A stretch of DNA of 64,000 nucleotides from Gossypium raimondii (GCF_025698545.1 NC_068577.1:5409501-5473500), one strand, 5' to 3'. Counted from the first letter of the stretch, positions 10,660 to 22,505 are shown. Notes: generated by a model not told the origin, from the sequence alone. Numbers and translations are program-made.

Positions 10660-11080
10660 ACCTTAAACCCTAACTCGACCCCGAATCTCTAAACCTTAAA
10701 TCACTAACTCTTAACCCCAAACCACTAACCTCTAAACCTTATTTAATATATAAATTAAAAAACACTAATTAATCTAAATTATAAACCCTAACCCGACCCC
10801 AAATCCCTAACCCCTAACCCCTAACCCCTAACCCCTAACCCATAAACATTATTTAATATATAAATTAAAATACACTAATTAATCTAAACCCTAAACCCTA
10901 ACCTAATACTAAATCTATAAACCCTAAATCCCTAACTCTTAATCTCTAACCCTTAACCCCTAACCCATAAACCTTAAATCACAACCCTTAAATCAAAATC
11001 CCTAACCCATAATCTCTAATTCCATAATTTATAAACCTTAAAATTGCAACTCTTAAACTAGCCCTAAATCCTAAATTAAC
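10660..11080. repeat. Telomere-like CCCTAA/CCCCTAA degenerate tract
   Basis: Long run of CCCTAAACC, CCCTAACCC and similar heptamers, with one clean stretch of five CCCCTAA units at about 10806-10842. The block is built of repeats of about 110-120 bp that each contain TAAATTAAAA.ACACTAATTAATCTAAA plus telomere-like words. It lies inside the CACTA element, so it is not a chromosome end. Confidence 0.7.
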
Positions 11081-11369
11081 CATATATATACCCTAAACCA
11101 TATATATTAAACACTAAACTATAATGATAATTAAATTAAATATTTTAAAATTAATACTATCGTATCTTTTACAATTATATTTGAAATTATTTAATATATA
11201 AATTAAAATCAATCAATCATGTACACAAAAAAATTAAAATTATTTTAAATAATGGTATTTTAATTTCTTCATTTTTAACAAATATTTTCTATGTTTTTAT
11301 TTCAAATTTATCCATTTTTAACAAATATTCAATTAAAAATAAATTAAATAGTAAATAGCAGATAAAATG

Positions 11370-11736
11370 TTTTTGCGGCGCTTTTTTAAAAACGCCGCTA
11401 AAGATCTGAGCATTAGCGGCGCTTTCTAAAAAATGCCGCTAAATATATGAGCATTAGCGGCGCTTTCTCAAAATCGCCGCTAAAGATCTAAGCATTAGCG
11501 GCGCTTTCTCAAAAACGCCGCTAAAGATCTAAAAGGTACAAAACGATGTCGTTGGGCTTAGACTTTTTGCGGCGTTTTTCCAAAAAACGCCGCTAATGCT
11601 AATTTTTAGCGGCGCTTTACTGGAAACGCCGCTAATGCTCGATCTTTAGCGGCGTTTTACGTAAAGCGCCGCTAATGCTCGATTTTTAGTGGCGTTTTTT
11701 ATCCAAACGCCGTTAAAAGCCTGTTTTGGTGTAGTG
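11370..11736. repeat. Right subterminal GCGGCG hairpin array and terminus of the CACTA element
   Basis: About eight units of TAGCGGCG(C/T)TTT..AAACGCCGCTAA spaced 40-65 bp, closing with the terminal GTTTTGGTGTAGTG, the reverse of CACTACACCAAAAC. Mirrors the left array at 5950-6365. Confidence 0.8.
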
Positions 11737-11942
11737 AATTAAGAAGGTACTTAACCGTAATCGGCTACGTCGACGGATTATGTACTTTGAGAGTGCATTT
11801 CAGTAATTTTGATTTGGTGCTACATTATTAGATCGAAAAAACTATTAGAGTTATTGAGTATGAATTTTAAAGAATATCTTTTTAGTGAGAAGATAAACAA
11901 AATTATTACATCAAATTAATATGGAATGAAAGCAACACTTAG

Positions 11943-12180
11943 TTATATCATACTCAAAGAGAGACATGAGTTTTCAGGAATTTCCTCAAATACCTAAACA
12001 CTGTCCTTTCTATTAAAAGACTTTTTGGCTATAGGATACGTAACTCTATTTGCCACCCTAGGAACATGTCGTAAACTTGAAGAATCCTACTTACCAAGGT
12101 TGAATTCGAACTTACAGCTTGAATGACTTTAACTACCTCTAAGTTATCGATTTGAATCATCACTCTCTCAAGATACCGAC
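11943..12180 (-). pseudogene. RNase H-domain (RVT_3-like) remnant, C-terminal half
   Basis: The minus strand reads RVMIQIDNLEVVKVIQ, followed by SNSTLVSRILQ, and after a frame change VFEEIPENSCLSL, ending in a stop at about 11943. This is the C-terminal part of the plant RNase H-type domain found in non-LTR retrotransposons and derived genes (family form VIIQTDNLEVVKAIQ). In-frame stops and shifts show it is dead. It continues at 24064: the Gypsy-like element inserted in the middle, duplicating CCGAC. The first few residues of this half overlap that duplication. Confidence 0.75.
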
Positions 12181-14341
12181 TGTCGAAACCATTTTTTTGA
12201 AAACAAAAATTTTAGTTGTCGACTTAAAAACAAAAACTGGAGTCGCCACCGATCCTTTATTAAGGTGTGATCGGCCCACCTTAAAAATAATTTTGGTCTG
12301 CGAAATTTGAGAAAACAGGTTCGGGAGTCAGTTACGCACGATGAAGGGTTAGCACCCTCGAAACGCCCAAAATCGGTACCAAATTGATTATTTAATGTCT
12401 TGGTGTCGAAAACTTGAAAAGATTTTAAAAGGAAACTTTTTATTTCATGAACGAATTAAAATAATAAGACATTCTTATTTCAAAGAAATAAAACACCACA
12501 CCCAGTGAGTTAGGGCACAATGTTTTTAAATCTTCAAAATACCCGAATATTGCCTTTTGCTTTTGAAAATTTTTATTTTGAGAAGTCAAAATATCAGGAC
12601 CAGTAAGTTAGGACCCAACATTTTTGAATTCCCGAGAATAAGCTTTTATTTAAAATTTGCGAATTTAATGCAAAATGAATACTTAGTGTTCTAAATTCAT
12701 CGAAAAATAACCGCAATCCAGTAAGTTAGGACACGACCTTTCTCGAGAATCATGAATGCCAAATATTTAAAAATAAGAACGATTTTAATGCTTTGACGAA
12801 ACCAAATATATATTTCCTTTGAAAACATGATAAAATGTCAATGCATATAAATATGTATACAAAAATCATGAGAATGAATCAATAATACAATATACATACA
12901 TTTTAGAAATAATAAACATAAGAATGTATAAACATAATATATTAGTAAATTATGAGAATATAGATATATAGGTATACAAAAAAATGCTTATAATAGTTTT
13001 GAATGATGCATGAATATATATTTACAAAAGTAAAAAGAATTTTGAAATCAAAACATAAGAGTGTATATATATATATAGAAGTTGAAAAATAAATAAATAT
13101 ATATATGTATAAATATATAGGTAGGCGTGCAACGTGAAACATGCATATATAGTTATATATATTATAAAAACATGCATATATATATTAAATGAAAGAACGA
13201 CGCATGTATGAATAAAAATAATAATAATAATAATAATAATAATCATAGTATAACATAATTAAAATAATATAAAAAAAACTAAAACAAAAAATTAAGGATT
13301 AAATTAAAAATAAACGAAGTTTTGAAACCAAATTTAAAGATGGAAATTTAAAAAAGGACCAAATTAAGATGCGCGTAACAGTAGGAGGATCGAAAGGGTA
13401 ATTTACCCAAATCTCCCAAACGCTGCGCAGCGATAGGTCAAATTGAAACAAAAATTAAATATGCGGCTCAATTTAAAAAGAAACAAAAGGGTTTAATTGA
13501 AACGCAACAGAAAAAATGGGACTGAACGCGCAATTTCCCCATTCAGGCCAGAACGCACGGATCCTCCCCTCCGGGTCGGGTCACCGCGCGGGTCTGGCCC
13601 CTTCAAAACGGCACCGTTTGGTCTTTAATATTTAAAACAATTTTCTTTCTCTTAAAAAAAAATATCTGTAGCCAACAAAATAAAAGGAAAAAAAATCCTT
13701 TAACCCTCTGCTAGGGTTTTTTTTTAAAACTCTTTTTCGTTTTGCGCCGTCGTTTGTCGGCCACCGGAGCTTCGATGACGGCGGAGATGGTCCCAAAACA
13801 GCTGCCCGAGCACGGAGGTAAACTTCTCTTCCCTCTTTTCCTTTTATAAATCAATAATAAACACAAAAACACTGAAAAGAAAAGAAAATTAAAAAAACCA
13901 CCTTTGTATTCAAAGGGAAAATGTATTTCTCCTTTCTTTTTTTTTTGTATTTTCGTCTCCGTCTTTTACACTGAAAATCCACGATTTGCACTCGTATTGA
14001 ATTTTCTCTCTGATTTTTCCTATCCCCTATTTCACTGATCTTTCACGGCTTTAAATAGCCGAAATAGAAAAGAAAAAAATCACAAAAGATCTATTTTGTT
14101 TGGCATCGTCCCCGATTTTTGCTATTCTTCTGCCTTTTTTGTGTTTGTATGCCTCTTTTTCGCAGGTTTGGTGGTCATTAAGTGCGTGTGTAGAGAGGAG
14201 GCAGAAGTCTGGCGTCTGGAACTTATTTGGGCGTGAAATGTGTGGGCGCAGAGGCAGAAAAATGGGCTAGGGTTTTACTTAGGTTTTTTTGTTTTGTTGT
14301 ATTAGGCTAGTATGCGGGCCTGGACAATTGGGCTTATTACA
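12181..14341 (-). repeat. 3' LTR (long, 2161 bp) of the Gypsy-like element
   Basis: On the plus strand it starts TGTCGAAACC and ends GGGCTTATTACA, i.e. TG..CA ends. It holds the block GGAGTCGCCACCGATC shared by the other LTRs in this window, an ATA trinucleotide run near 13217-13243, and an AAACGGCACCGTTT motif near 13605. Compared with the 455-bp partner it contains about 1.7 kb more (about 12198-13905). Confidence 0.88.
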
Positions 14342-14359
14342 GCTGCCCCTCTTTGCTCG
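14342..14359 (-). other. Polypurine tract of the Gypsy-like element
   Basis: Directly inside the left LTR the minus strand reads GAGCAAAGAGGGGCAGC, a purine-rich run abutting the LTR start, where plus-strand DNA synthesis is expected to prime. Its position confirms that the element runs right to left. Confidence 0.7.
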
Positions 14360-14439
14360 TTGTCGTGTAACGGGAACAGAGCAAAGACTACAAGGCCCAA
14401 TTGTCTGGTCTTACTGAGCCTTGACTTCTTCAATGCTTC

Positions 14440-16165
14440 TCTTCTTCAGATAGCCTCATTCCTTCCTACTGCATCTTCAGAGGTATAGGAACTAGTGTTT
14501 CAATCTACTCCACTGCAATGTCAAGGAGATAGGATTCGTATGCTGTAGCTTCTCAATTTGCTATCTTTAATCTGCTCCACTGCAACTTCAGGGAGATAAG
14601 ACTTATAGCTTGAACTTGTTCTACTACAATTTAAAGATAAATTTGACGCGATCTGCTCTACTGCAACTTCAGAGAGGTGAGATCTGTGGTTTTAATCCAC
14701 TCCATTGCAACTTCAAGGAGATAGGATTGGCTTCAATGTACTCTACTGTAACCTCAGGGAGGTAAAATCTACCATCTTTGATCTGCTCCACTACTGCTTA
14801 GGGAGATAAGATCTGTAATCTTCAATCTATTCCACTGTTGCCTAGGGAGATAGAATTACTGGCTTCAATGTACTCCACTGTAACCTCAGGGAGGAAAAAT
14901 CTGTCATCTTCGATCTGCTCCACTACTGCTTAGGGAGATAAGATCTATAATCTTCAATCTATTCCATTGTTGCCTAGGGAGATAGAATTACTGGCTTCAA
15001 TGTACTCCACTGTAACCTTAGGGAGGTAAAATCCGCTATCTTCGATCTGTTCCACTACTGCTTAGGGAGATAAGATCTGTAATCTTTAATCTATTTCACT
15101 GTTGCCTAGGGAGATAGAAATACTGGCTTCAATGTACTCCACTGTAACCTCAGGGAGGTAAAATCCGCCATCTTCGATCTGCTCCTCTACTGCTTATGGA
15201 GATAAGATCTGTAATCTTCAATCTATTCCACTGTTGCCCAGGGAGATAAAATTACTGGCTTCAATGTACTCCACTGTAACCTCAGAGAGGTAAAATCTGC
15301 CATCTTCGATCTGCTCCACTACTTCTTAGGGAGATAAGACTGTAATCTTCAATCTATTCCACTGTTGCCTAGGGAGATAGAATTACTGGCTTCTATGTAC
15401 TCCACTGTAACCTTAGGGAGGTAAAATCCGCCACCTTCGATCTGCTCCACTACTGCTTATGGAGATAAGATCTGTAATCTTCAATCTATTCCACTGTTGC
15501 CCAGGGAGATAGAATTACTGGCTTCAATGTACTCCACTGTAACCTCAGGGAGGTAAAATCCGCTATCTTCGATCTGCTCCACTACTGCTTATGGAGATAA
15601 GATCTGTAATCTTCAATCTATTCCACTGCTGCCCAAGGAGATAGAATTACTGGCTTCAATGTACTCCATTATAACCTCAGGAAGGTAAAATCTGCCATCT
15701 TCGATCTGCTCCACTTCTGCTTATGGAGATAAGATCTGTAATCTTCAATCTATTCCACTGCTGCCCAGGGATATAGAATTACTGGCTTCAATGTACTCCA
15801 CTGTATCCTCAGGGAGGTAAAATCCGCCATCTTCGATCTGTTCCACTACTGCTTAAGGAGATAAGATCTGTAATCTTCGATCTACTTCACGCCAATACAT
15901 GAAGACAAGATCTACTATCTTTGATCCACTTCATGCCAATATATGAAGACAAGATCTGCTTTCTTCAATCTACTCCACCACCAGTATGGGGAGACAAGAT
16001 CTGTTGTCCCTGATCTACTTCATGCCAATATATAAAGACAAGATCTGTTTTCTTTCATCTACTTCGCCACCAGTATGGGAAGATAAGATCTGCTATCTTC
16101 GATCTACTTTATGCCAATACATGAAGACAGGATCTGCTTTCTTCCTAGCCTACTCCACTGTTGCT
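14440..16165. repeat. 44-bp tandem array organised as a 132-bp higher-order repeat
   Basis: The word GGCTTCAATGTA recurs at 14729, 14861, 14993, 15125, 15257, 15388, 15520, 15652 and 15784, a period of 132 bp with one step of 131. Each 132-bp unit is three related monomers of 45, 44 and 43 bp, all of the form CTCCACT..AGGGAGATAAGATCTG..ATCTTCAATC. Looser 44-45-bp monomers flank the regular part on both sides (about 14440-14730 and 15890-16165; the latter with the variant ATGCCAATACATGAAGACAAG). It lies between the pol remnant and the 3' LTR. No open frame crosses it. Confidence 0.88.
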
Positions 16166-17429
16166 CAGGGAGATAAGGCTTTCGATTTCACCGATCTGCT
16201 CTCTGTGGAACATGACCTGTATGATTCATTTTATGAACCTAATTATGCCTAATAGGATGTCATGAACAGAATGAATCAAATGCTCCTAACTAGGCATGTA
16301 TGAATGACATTTGAATGAATGCAGAATGTCATTTTTTGAGAATGATCCCTTCTTATCACTTAGGTTATCATTACTCAAACTTTATTAAAGCTTTAACATT
16401 GACGTGTTACAACGCCTTCTTACTGGACCGACTTTTCTTCAATCCTCTCCTATCGCAATTCAAGGATACAGGATGTGAAACTGTTTGGTCTCTTACACCA
16501 TTCCTAGGGTGTCATACCAAATGCTCATGCATAAATGAAGAACTTCCTTCTCCAAGAACAACTTCTTTTTATTATTCAGTAATCATTGTTTGCTTGTTCA
16601 TTGAAGATTTATCACCAACCCGACATCTTGCCATTTTGTTCAATTAACACTTTAGACAAGAAAATTCAAAGGGATAGTCTTAGTTTAGACTCTTCTTCAT
16701 CAGGTTTCCAATCTTTGAACCTAGTACGTTCTAAATAATAGTCCTGTTTGAGGTTCCTATATTATTTAGAAGCTTTTAGAGTAATATGCAAAACTTCCCT
16801 TGTGAAAGTTTTATTAGTCCATTAATTATTATTCTAATGCAACACGCTTGCAAGAGATCATAAAAATGGGTATGAATAGAATTGATCCTGAGCATAGCTC
16901 AAAATGAATAAATTGTCAAGGATAATAAAGATGGATAACAAAGAAATTGATTTAGGAATGCCTATCTTGGAAATGAATGAAGTGTTCCAATAATAACAAA
17001 AATAGTATAAGGATTAGGTGCCCCAAATATCGCAGCTTGAACTTTGCTGTACAGACTTTCTGAAGACAATTCTGAGTTTAACATGTGTTTAGGAGATCTA
17101 CAGTACTTTGTCGATGCCCCAAAATGTCGCCTACCTTTTTCTGTTGATTCAGGTATAGCAAGACCACTGCATGCCTCATGCTGATCAGTATTTGAGCTAC
17201 TCCGATAATCTCATGCCACATTCTGATCAATATTTAAGCCGCCCTTTTCGGGTTTTCAACTCAAATCCCCTTCAGTCTAAGGCGTCTTTTGCGAGTTTTT
17301 ACCTTAGCCTCTCCATTTTACGTTTTCATTTTTCATTTTCATCTTTTCATTTTTTCATCTCGTCATTTTTCCGACTCAAAGTGCCCTTTGCGGGTTTTTA
17401 CCTTGGTCATCTCATTCTTTAAGCAGAGT
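16166..17429. other. Non-coding 3' region of the Gypsy-like element
   Basis: Between the tandem array and the integrase scrap. Near 17240-17430 the plus strand repeats GCGAGTTTTTACCTTAG-like words (GCGTCTTTTGCGAG, GTGCCCTTTGCGGG). No credible gene; the open stretch at 16315-16647 has no recognisable protein features. Confidence 0.5.
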
Positions 17430-17670
17430 ATTTCCTGATTGAACCTGAGTTTACAGGACTTTGCAGGTTTATCATCCATCTCACTCAAAATCAAAGCTCT
17501 TTTGGAAAAGACCTTTTCTATAACATACTGTTCTTCCCAATTTCGCATCCGTTATATTTTTTGTAGAGTGAGAATCTTCTTCAGCATTAGGTTGCCATTG
17601 TGGAATTCTGTGGGACAAACCTTTTGTTATAGGCTCGTATCATTCATTTCTTGGTACATCCAACCCTGAT
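17430..17670 (-). pseudogene. Pol remnant: integrase C-terminal segment
   Basis: The minus strand reads QKVCPTEFHNGNLMLKKIL and then NWEEQYVIEKVFSKRALIL and SEMD. These match the C-terminal end of Ty3/Gypsy pol proteins of this plant group (KVRPREFxxGDLVLKKIL and NWEGPYVVKKAFxxGALIL). Two in-frame stops interrupt the 80-odd codons. Upstream core integrase, RNase H and reverse transcriptase are not found. Confidence 0.75.
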
Positions 17671-18469
17671 AAATAATTTCTAGCCTTTTTCTTCAATTAG
17701 GTTCAACTAATCGTGTCGGGATTAGATCTTCATCCTACTTCAGCTCAGTCAAAGCTCGAAGAGAAAGAATTTCAACTTTAATGAAAAAATCGTGCTAAAC
17801 TGGAAAGAGTGGCATTGCCCCGATAGAGTTTTCATTGCTCTATTCATGATATTCACCTTGAACATACTGCATATTTCTGATATCGTGCTGTTGTTCAGAT
17901 TGCAATGACAGCGCTTAAACCGGGCACATCCTGGTATGACCATGCGAAGGCATTTTTGAATGCTTGAAGTAACTCAACAACGTCTTGCTTTACTTTTTTG
18001 GTCATGCATGTTCCCTCAAGGTCACAGTCTCTATTGTCTCATTTGTTTCTCTTATCGCATTACCATCCTCAACAAGTCAGGAGATAAGCTACAATTTACG
18101 ATATCTTCAAAGTCATGAGATCTCTCTAAACACATGTCTCACTCAAAAGGAGATTCTGAGTCTGTAGCGGCGTCACTCATGTCATTGATATTTGGGGACC
18201 CATAGTGGGTACCAAATAATATACAAAAGAATGTATGAATAATATGAATGAATGGTTTGGCAGAAAGAATCCAAAAGAATGAAACAATCGTAAAGAATGA
18301 AAGAACATTTGCTCAAATATGATTGCAATGATGTATTTTATTAAAATAATAATGTTCAGACATGAGCCTATTTCACAAAGAAATTCTTATTGCTTCTAGG
18401 CTGAAAGCAACAAGTGTTCTGAACATTACTCTAACAGACTCTAAATACTTCAGGGGTTTCCTCTACAGT
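17671..18469. other. Unassigned internal part of the Gypsy-like element
   Basis: Sits where the main pol domains should be, but no reverse transcriptase, RNase H or integrase motif can be read in any frame. Probably heavily deleted and decayed pol or spacer sequence. Confidence 0.4.
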
Positions 18470-18474
18470 CCCAT

Positions 18475-19755
18475 TGTACAGCCCAAATTTAGCCCGGGCC
18501 TTATCAAACCAAACCAGGCCCACTAACCTAAAATCAAACCCAAACCCTCAACTCAATTACAAGCCTAACCCACCAAAACCCAGCCCAGAAAACACAAATC
18601 AGAAAAACAATTTTTTTCAAACCCTAGGTGCGTCGCACCTAGGGCCCTCTGTCGGCCGCCACTGTCCCTTCGCACGCCTTCCATGCCTCTGCCACCACCT
18701 GCCACCGTCCCATCGCCGCTCATCCTCCCTCTGTTTCACTTACCTGCTCCACCTGCAAAAACAAAAGGAGAACACGCAAAAGGCGGAAAGGAAGAAAAGA
18801 GAGCAAAAATAAAAACAAAGATATTGTGAAAATCGGCTATAAAGAGCCGAATACCAACATTGTAAGGGGGTTCTTTTTTCTTTTCTTTCTTGTAACATAT
18901 TCACAGAAATAAAAACTAGAATCTTAAGAGGTGATTTTCTTTCATTCTCTGTTCAAATCTTTTTAACTATATTTAAGGTTTTTTTTTATTTTTCAGTTTT
19001 CAGATCTGTTAGTTTTACCTTATTTATTTATTTTTGCATAAATATAAACGAAAAACAAAACAAAAGGAAAAGAAATATACCTATCTGTTTTGAAGGCCGG
19101 CCGAAACCCACCTTCGCCGTCGCCAGAGTCGAGTGGGTAGGGGAGTCCCTTCCTTTTTTTCCTCTCGGTCCCGCGGTTGAGAAGGCTTAGCCTTCAGGGA
19201 CGCCGTGAGGGAAGGGCTGAGAAGCCCATTTCGCACAACCCCGGCGCAGCGCCAGTGAACGGCGGCATTAAGAGGACCTAAAGGCTGGGTTGTTGAGAGG
19301 AAATGTGGGGTGTTTTTTTAGGGGGTCGGTTAAAATGATTTTTTTTTAGAAAAATTGGGTTTAAATACCCAAATTGAAACGACGCCGTTTAAGGCAGGGG
19401 GATCCACGCGTAGACCCGACCCGACCCGGAGGATCCGCGTGTTTTTAGTTTTTGGGCTATTTGCGCGCGCATTCCCCTTGATTTTGCTGCGTGTTACAAT
19501 TTGAGCCTTTTTCGTTATTTTCTCTTATTTTTAATTTAGCCCCTGCAATTTCATTTTTGTTTCGACTTGGCCCATTTCAACGCTGCGTTTTGGATCTGTG
19601 GTTTATTTGCTGTTTCAGTCCTTCCGTTTTTACGCGCGTTGCAATTGGATCCTTTCTTTTTCCTTTATTTTGAATTGGTCTTATATGTTTTATTTCATTT
19701 CAATTTAATGCCTTTTTTAGCATCTTTTATTATTATTTAGTCAATTCTTGTTAAC

Positions 19756-19787
<32 letters not shown>

Positions 19788-20919
19788 CATTATTATCATT
19801 ATATTTTCATTAATAATTATTAAGTAATTTTAAATATATGTGCTATGTTATATTATCATTATTATATAAGTGTTTATACATTACATATATTTTATCTAAT
19901 ATATATAATTTATATATATATATATGCATATTTATGTACGTATATCTATATTCCTTTTTTCTCATAAATATATGTATACATACTTATATATGTATTTTAC
20001 TTAATAATTTTAAATATACATATGTACATACATTTTTTCATATGTTATAATCTTCATATAATTTTCTTTTTTATGTTCATTTATGTATTTGTTTATATGT
20101 TCATTCTTATGTTTTTAGTTTATTTATTTATTGATTTGCTATGGAATGTATGATTGATCTATTATTCGCTTTATTCATATTTTTTTATTCACTTCACCAT
20201 GTTTATTATTCCATCATACATATAAACTTCATATTTCAAAAAAGGAAAATATTTCAAAATAAGGTAATGTTTTTTTGGAAATTCGAGGAACGTGCCCTAA
20301 GGTACTGGGTTTCGATTTCTCGTTCGACCAAATAACTTAATATCCTTTTCAAAAATTTTCAAAATAAGGCAATGTTTTGCGTTTGGAAATTCGAGAAAAC
20401 ATGCCCTAAGGTACTGGGTGTCGATTTTTCTCGTTCAACCAAATAGCTAAGTATCCTTTTCAAAAATTTCAAAATAAGGCAATGTTTTGCGTTTGGAAAT
20501 TCGAGGAACGTGCTCTAAGGTGCTGGGTTTCGATTTCTCGTCTAACCAAATTGACAAATATCCTCTTGAATTTTAATCTATGCTATTCGAGTTTTTTTTT
20601 AAGGATCGTATTTTAAATTTCTTTAAAGTTTTCAATTTTTCGACACTAAGACATTAAATAATCAACTAGGTACCAATTTTGGGCGTATCGAGGGTGCTAA
20701 TCCTTCCTCGTGCGTAACCGACTCCCGAACCCGTTTTTCTTAATTTCGTGGACCAAACTTGTTGTTTTAATAAAATCAAATCATTTTATTAAAAACAACC
20801 ACTTTTCGAGGTGATCCGATCACACCTCATCAAAAAGGATCAGTGGCGACTCCTGTTTTCGTTTTCATTTTCAAAACCCAAGTCGACCCCGTTTTTCAAT
20901 CCAAAAAATGGTGCTAACA
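18475..20919 (+). mobile_element. Solo LTR nested in the Gypsy-like element
   Basis: Starts TGTACAGCCC and ends GGTGCTAACA, flanked by CCCAT on both sides (18470-18474, 20920-20924). It is 2445 bp with no internal region, so it is the product of recombination between two LTRs. Related to the host element's LTR in opposite orientation: it shares the GGTACCAATTTTGGGCGT and GACTCCCGAACCCG blocks and a TTA run near 19757-19800. It carries a GAAACGACGCCGTTT motif near 19377. Open frames in it (e.g. 18474-18812) are not genes. Confidence 0.88.
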
Positions 20920-21006
20920 CCCATTATTTAGAACACCTATAAGGCGAATATCTAACAAGGACCCTTTTAATTGTGTCTGCATATATGGCATCGATGTGCA
21001 AACTTC

Positions 21007-22505
21007 TCACCACTTCTTCATACCCATGTTGATGAATTTTTCAACTAGCTTTTTGAAGGTAATGCAATTCTCTATTGAGTGCCCCGTAATTCCCGCATGG
21101 TAGTCACATTGCGAGTTCGCATCATACCACTTAGGATAAGGAGGTTGTGGAGGTTTTAAGTAATTAGGAGCAACAACATGCGCATCAAACAAGCTTTGAT
21201 ACAGATCCTTATATGACATCGGAATTGGTGTGAACTGGAGCTTCTCAGTACCTGGTTTCACTCTAGATTCTTGTCTTAATAAATCTTGTTGGTTAGTAGC
21301 CACCTTTCTTGGCTGACTCACAATAACTGGTTTAGAGTAACTCGTGTTGTTCACCTCATTTTCTCTTTTCCTTGAGATTGACCTCTTGTTACTCTCCTCT
21401 GCATCAATTTTTCCGCTCCTTGCGGCACTTTCAATCATTTCACCATTCATGACTATGTCAGGAAAGCTTTTTGTGGCACTTCCTAACATATGTGTGATGA
21501 ACGGGGCTTTTAATGTATTTATAAAAAGCATCGTCATTTCCTTCTCTAAGAGCAGTGGTTGAACTTGGACTGCGACTTCCCTCCATCTTTGTGCGTACTG
21601 CCCAGAACTTTCATTCGGCTTCTTCTCCATATTTTGAAGGGTGATTCTATCAGGAGCCATGTCTGCTACATGACTATATTGTTTCATGAACACCTGTGCC
21701 AAATCCTTCCATGAACTAATCGTGGTACGACTCAATTGATTTTACCATTTAGATGCTGCCCCTGTGAGGCTATCTTGGAAACAGTGTACCAATAGCTCGT
21801 CATTGCTAACATATCCAGCCATTCGCCTGCAGAACATGGTGATATGAGCTTCTGGGCAAGTTGTCCCATTATACTTCTCGAATTCTGGCATCTTGAACTT
21901 GTGAGGGAGTACCAAATCTAGAACTAAGCTTAGCTCTTTAGCGTCAATCCTGCAATAGCTTTCAGTGACTTCCATCGCCTTGAATTTCTCCTCGAGCCAT
22001 TTGCACCTTTCCTCTAACTGCTTTGGCAACTCCTCCTTTATTCTTTCCTTTTCATCCACTTCATCGAAGTTAGGAATGGCAGAGTTAACAGGATAATTTT
22101 CGGGGTTAGAGCCCAATCTAGCTTGAAAGTTCGAAGCACTGGCCTGGGACTGCTGAGGCCTGATTGTGACAGTGGGTTTGTGCAGATATTCAGCTTGAGT
22201 TCAAACATGTGGAGGAGTAAAGCCTGAAGGATAGAGTGGTTCATTACCCTCTTCGACATCAGTCATGGGACCCTTTCCCTTATCACCTCCTCCAGTCAAC
22301 AGTTTGGTTAGCTTCGCCATCATATCATCTTAGGATTCTCGCATCTTCTCAGACATATCTTGTTGCATCTTATCTAACCGCTCCTGCACCTGTAGCTGAA
22401 GTCGGTCTTGCATCTCCTTCTGACACTATTCGAGTTTTTTCCAATCTCTGATCCATTTCCTTAATCTTTGCTCGAGTGTCGTAACGGTGCTTGGTCAGTT
22501 GGTTG
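21007..22505 (-). pseudogene. Decayed gag of the Gypsy-like element
   Basis: The N-terminal part (about 22260-22505) encodes a coiled-coil-like stretch (RLDKMQQDMSEKM) with a frame change and several stops. From 22116 the frame is open to 21742, interrupted by TAA after AASKW, and resumes in the same frame from 21735 to 21007. It contains the retrotransposon gag domain (WKDLAQVFMKQYSHVAD, QYAQRWREVAVQVQP) and a zinc-knuckle-like C-terminal motif CDYHAGITGHSIENC. The stop replaces a codon that is aromatic in related gags. No protease follows: a stop after KKW and then the solo LTR insertion. Confidence 0.85.

Larger units (their letters stand above)
5936..11736. mobile_element. CACTA-type transposon, non-autonomous, carrying captured host gene fragments
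   Basis: The right end, read inward on the minus strand, is CACTACACCAAAACAGGC followed by a GCGGCG motif; the left end is a decayed copy (TACACAAAAAAACAAG then TTTTAGCGGCG). AAT flanks both ends (5933-5935, 11737-11739), fitting a 3-bp target duplication if the left end lost its terminal CAC. Both subterminal regions are arrays of TAGCGGCG/CGCCGCTA inverted motifs, typical of CACTA subterminal repeats. No TNPA/TNPD-like transposase is recognisable. Inside are fragments of three host genes on the minus strand, a four-copy tandem repeat and a telomere-like tract. Superfamily call is strong from the ends; the exact left end is uncertain by a few bases. Confidence 0.82.

Noticed and set aside
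10806-10842. Possible chromosome-end telomere
   Set aside because: Degenerate units within a transposon, with single-copy genes on both sides of the window.
12942-13246. Hydrophobic Ile/Tyr-rich minus-strand frames
   Set aside because: Products of AT-repeat DNA inside the long LTR.
14729-15890. Regularly spaced repeats resembling a CRISPR array
   Set aside because: Repeat and spacer are both conserved, monomers are contiguous, and it lies in a plant retrotransposon; it is a tandem higher-order repeat.
18474-18812. 112-codon Asn/Pro-rich plus-strand frame
   Set aside because: Starts exactly at the LTR border and has only compositional bias.
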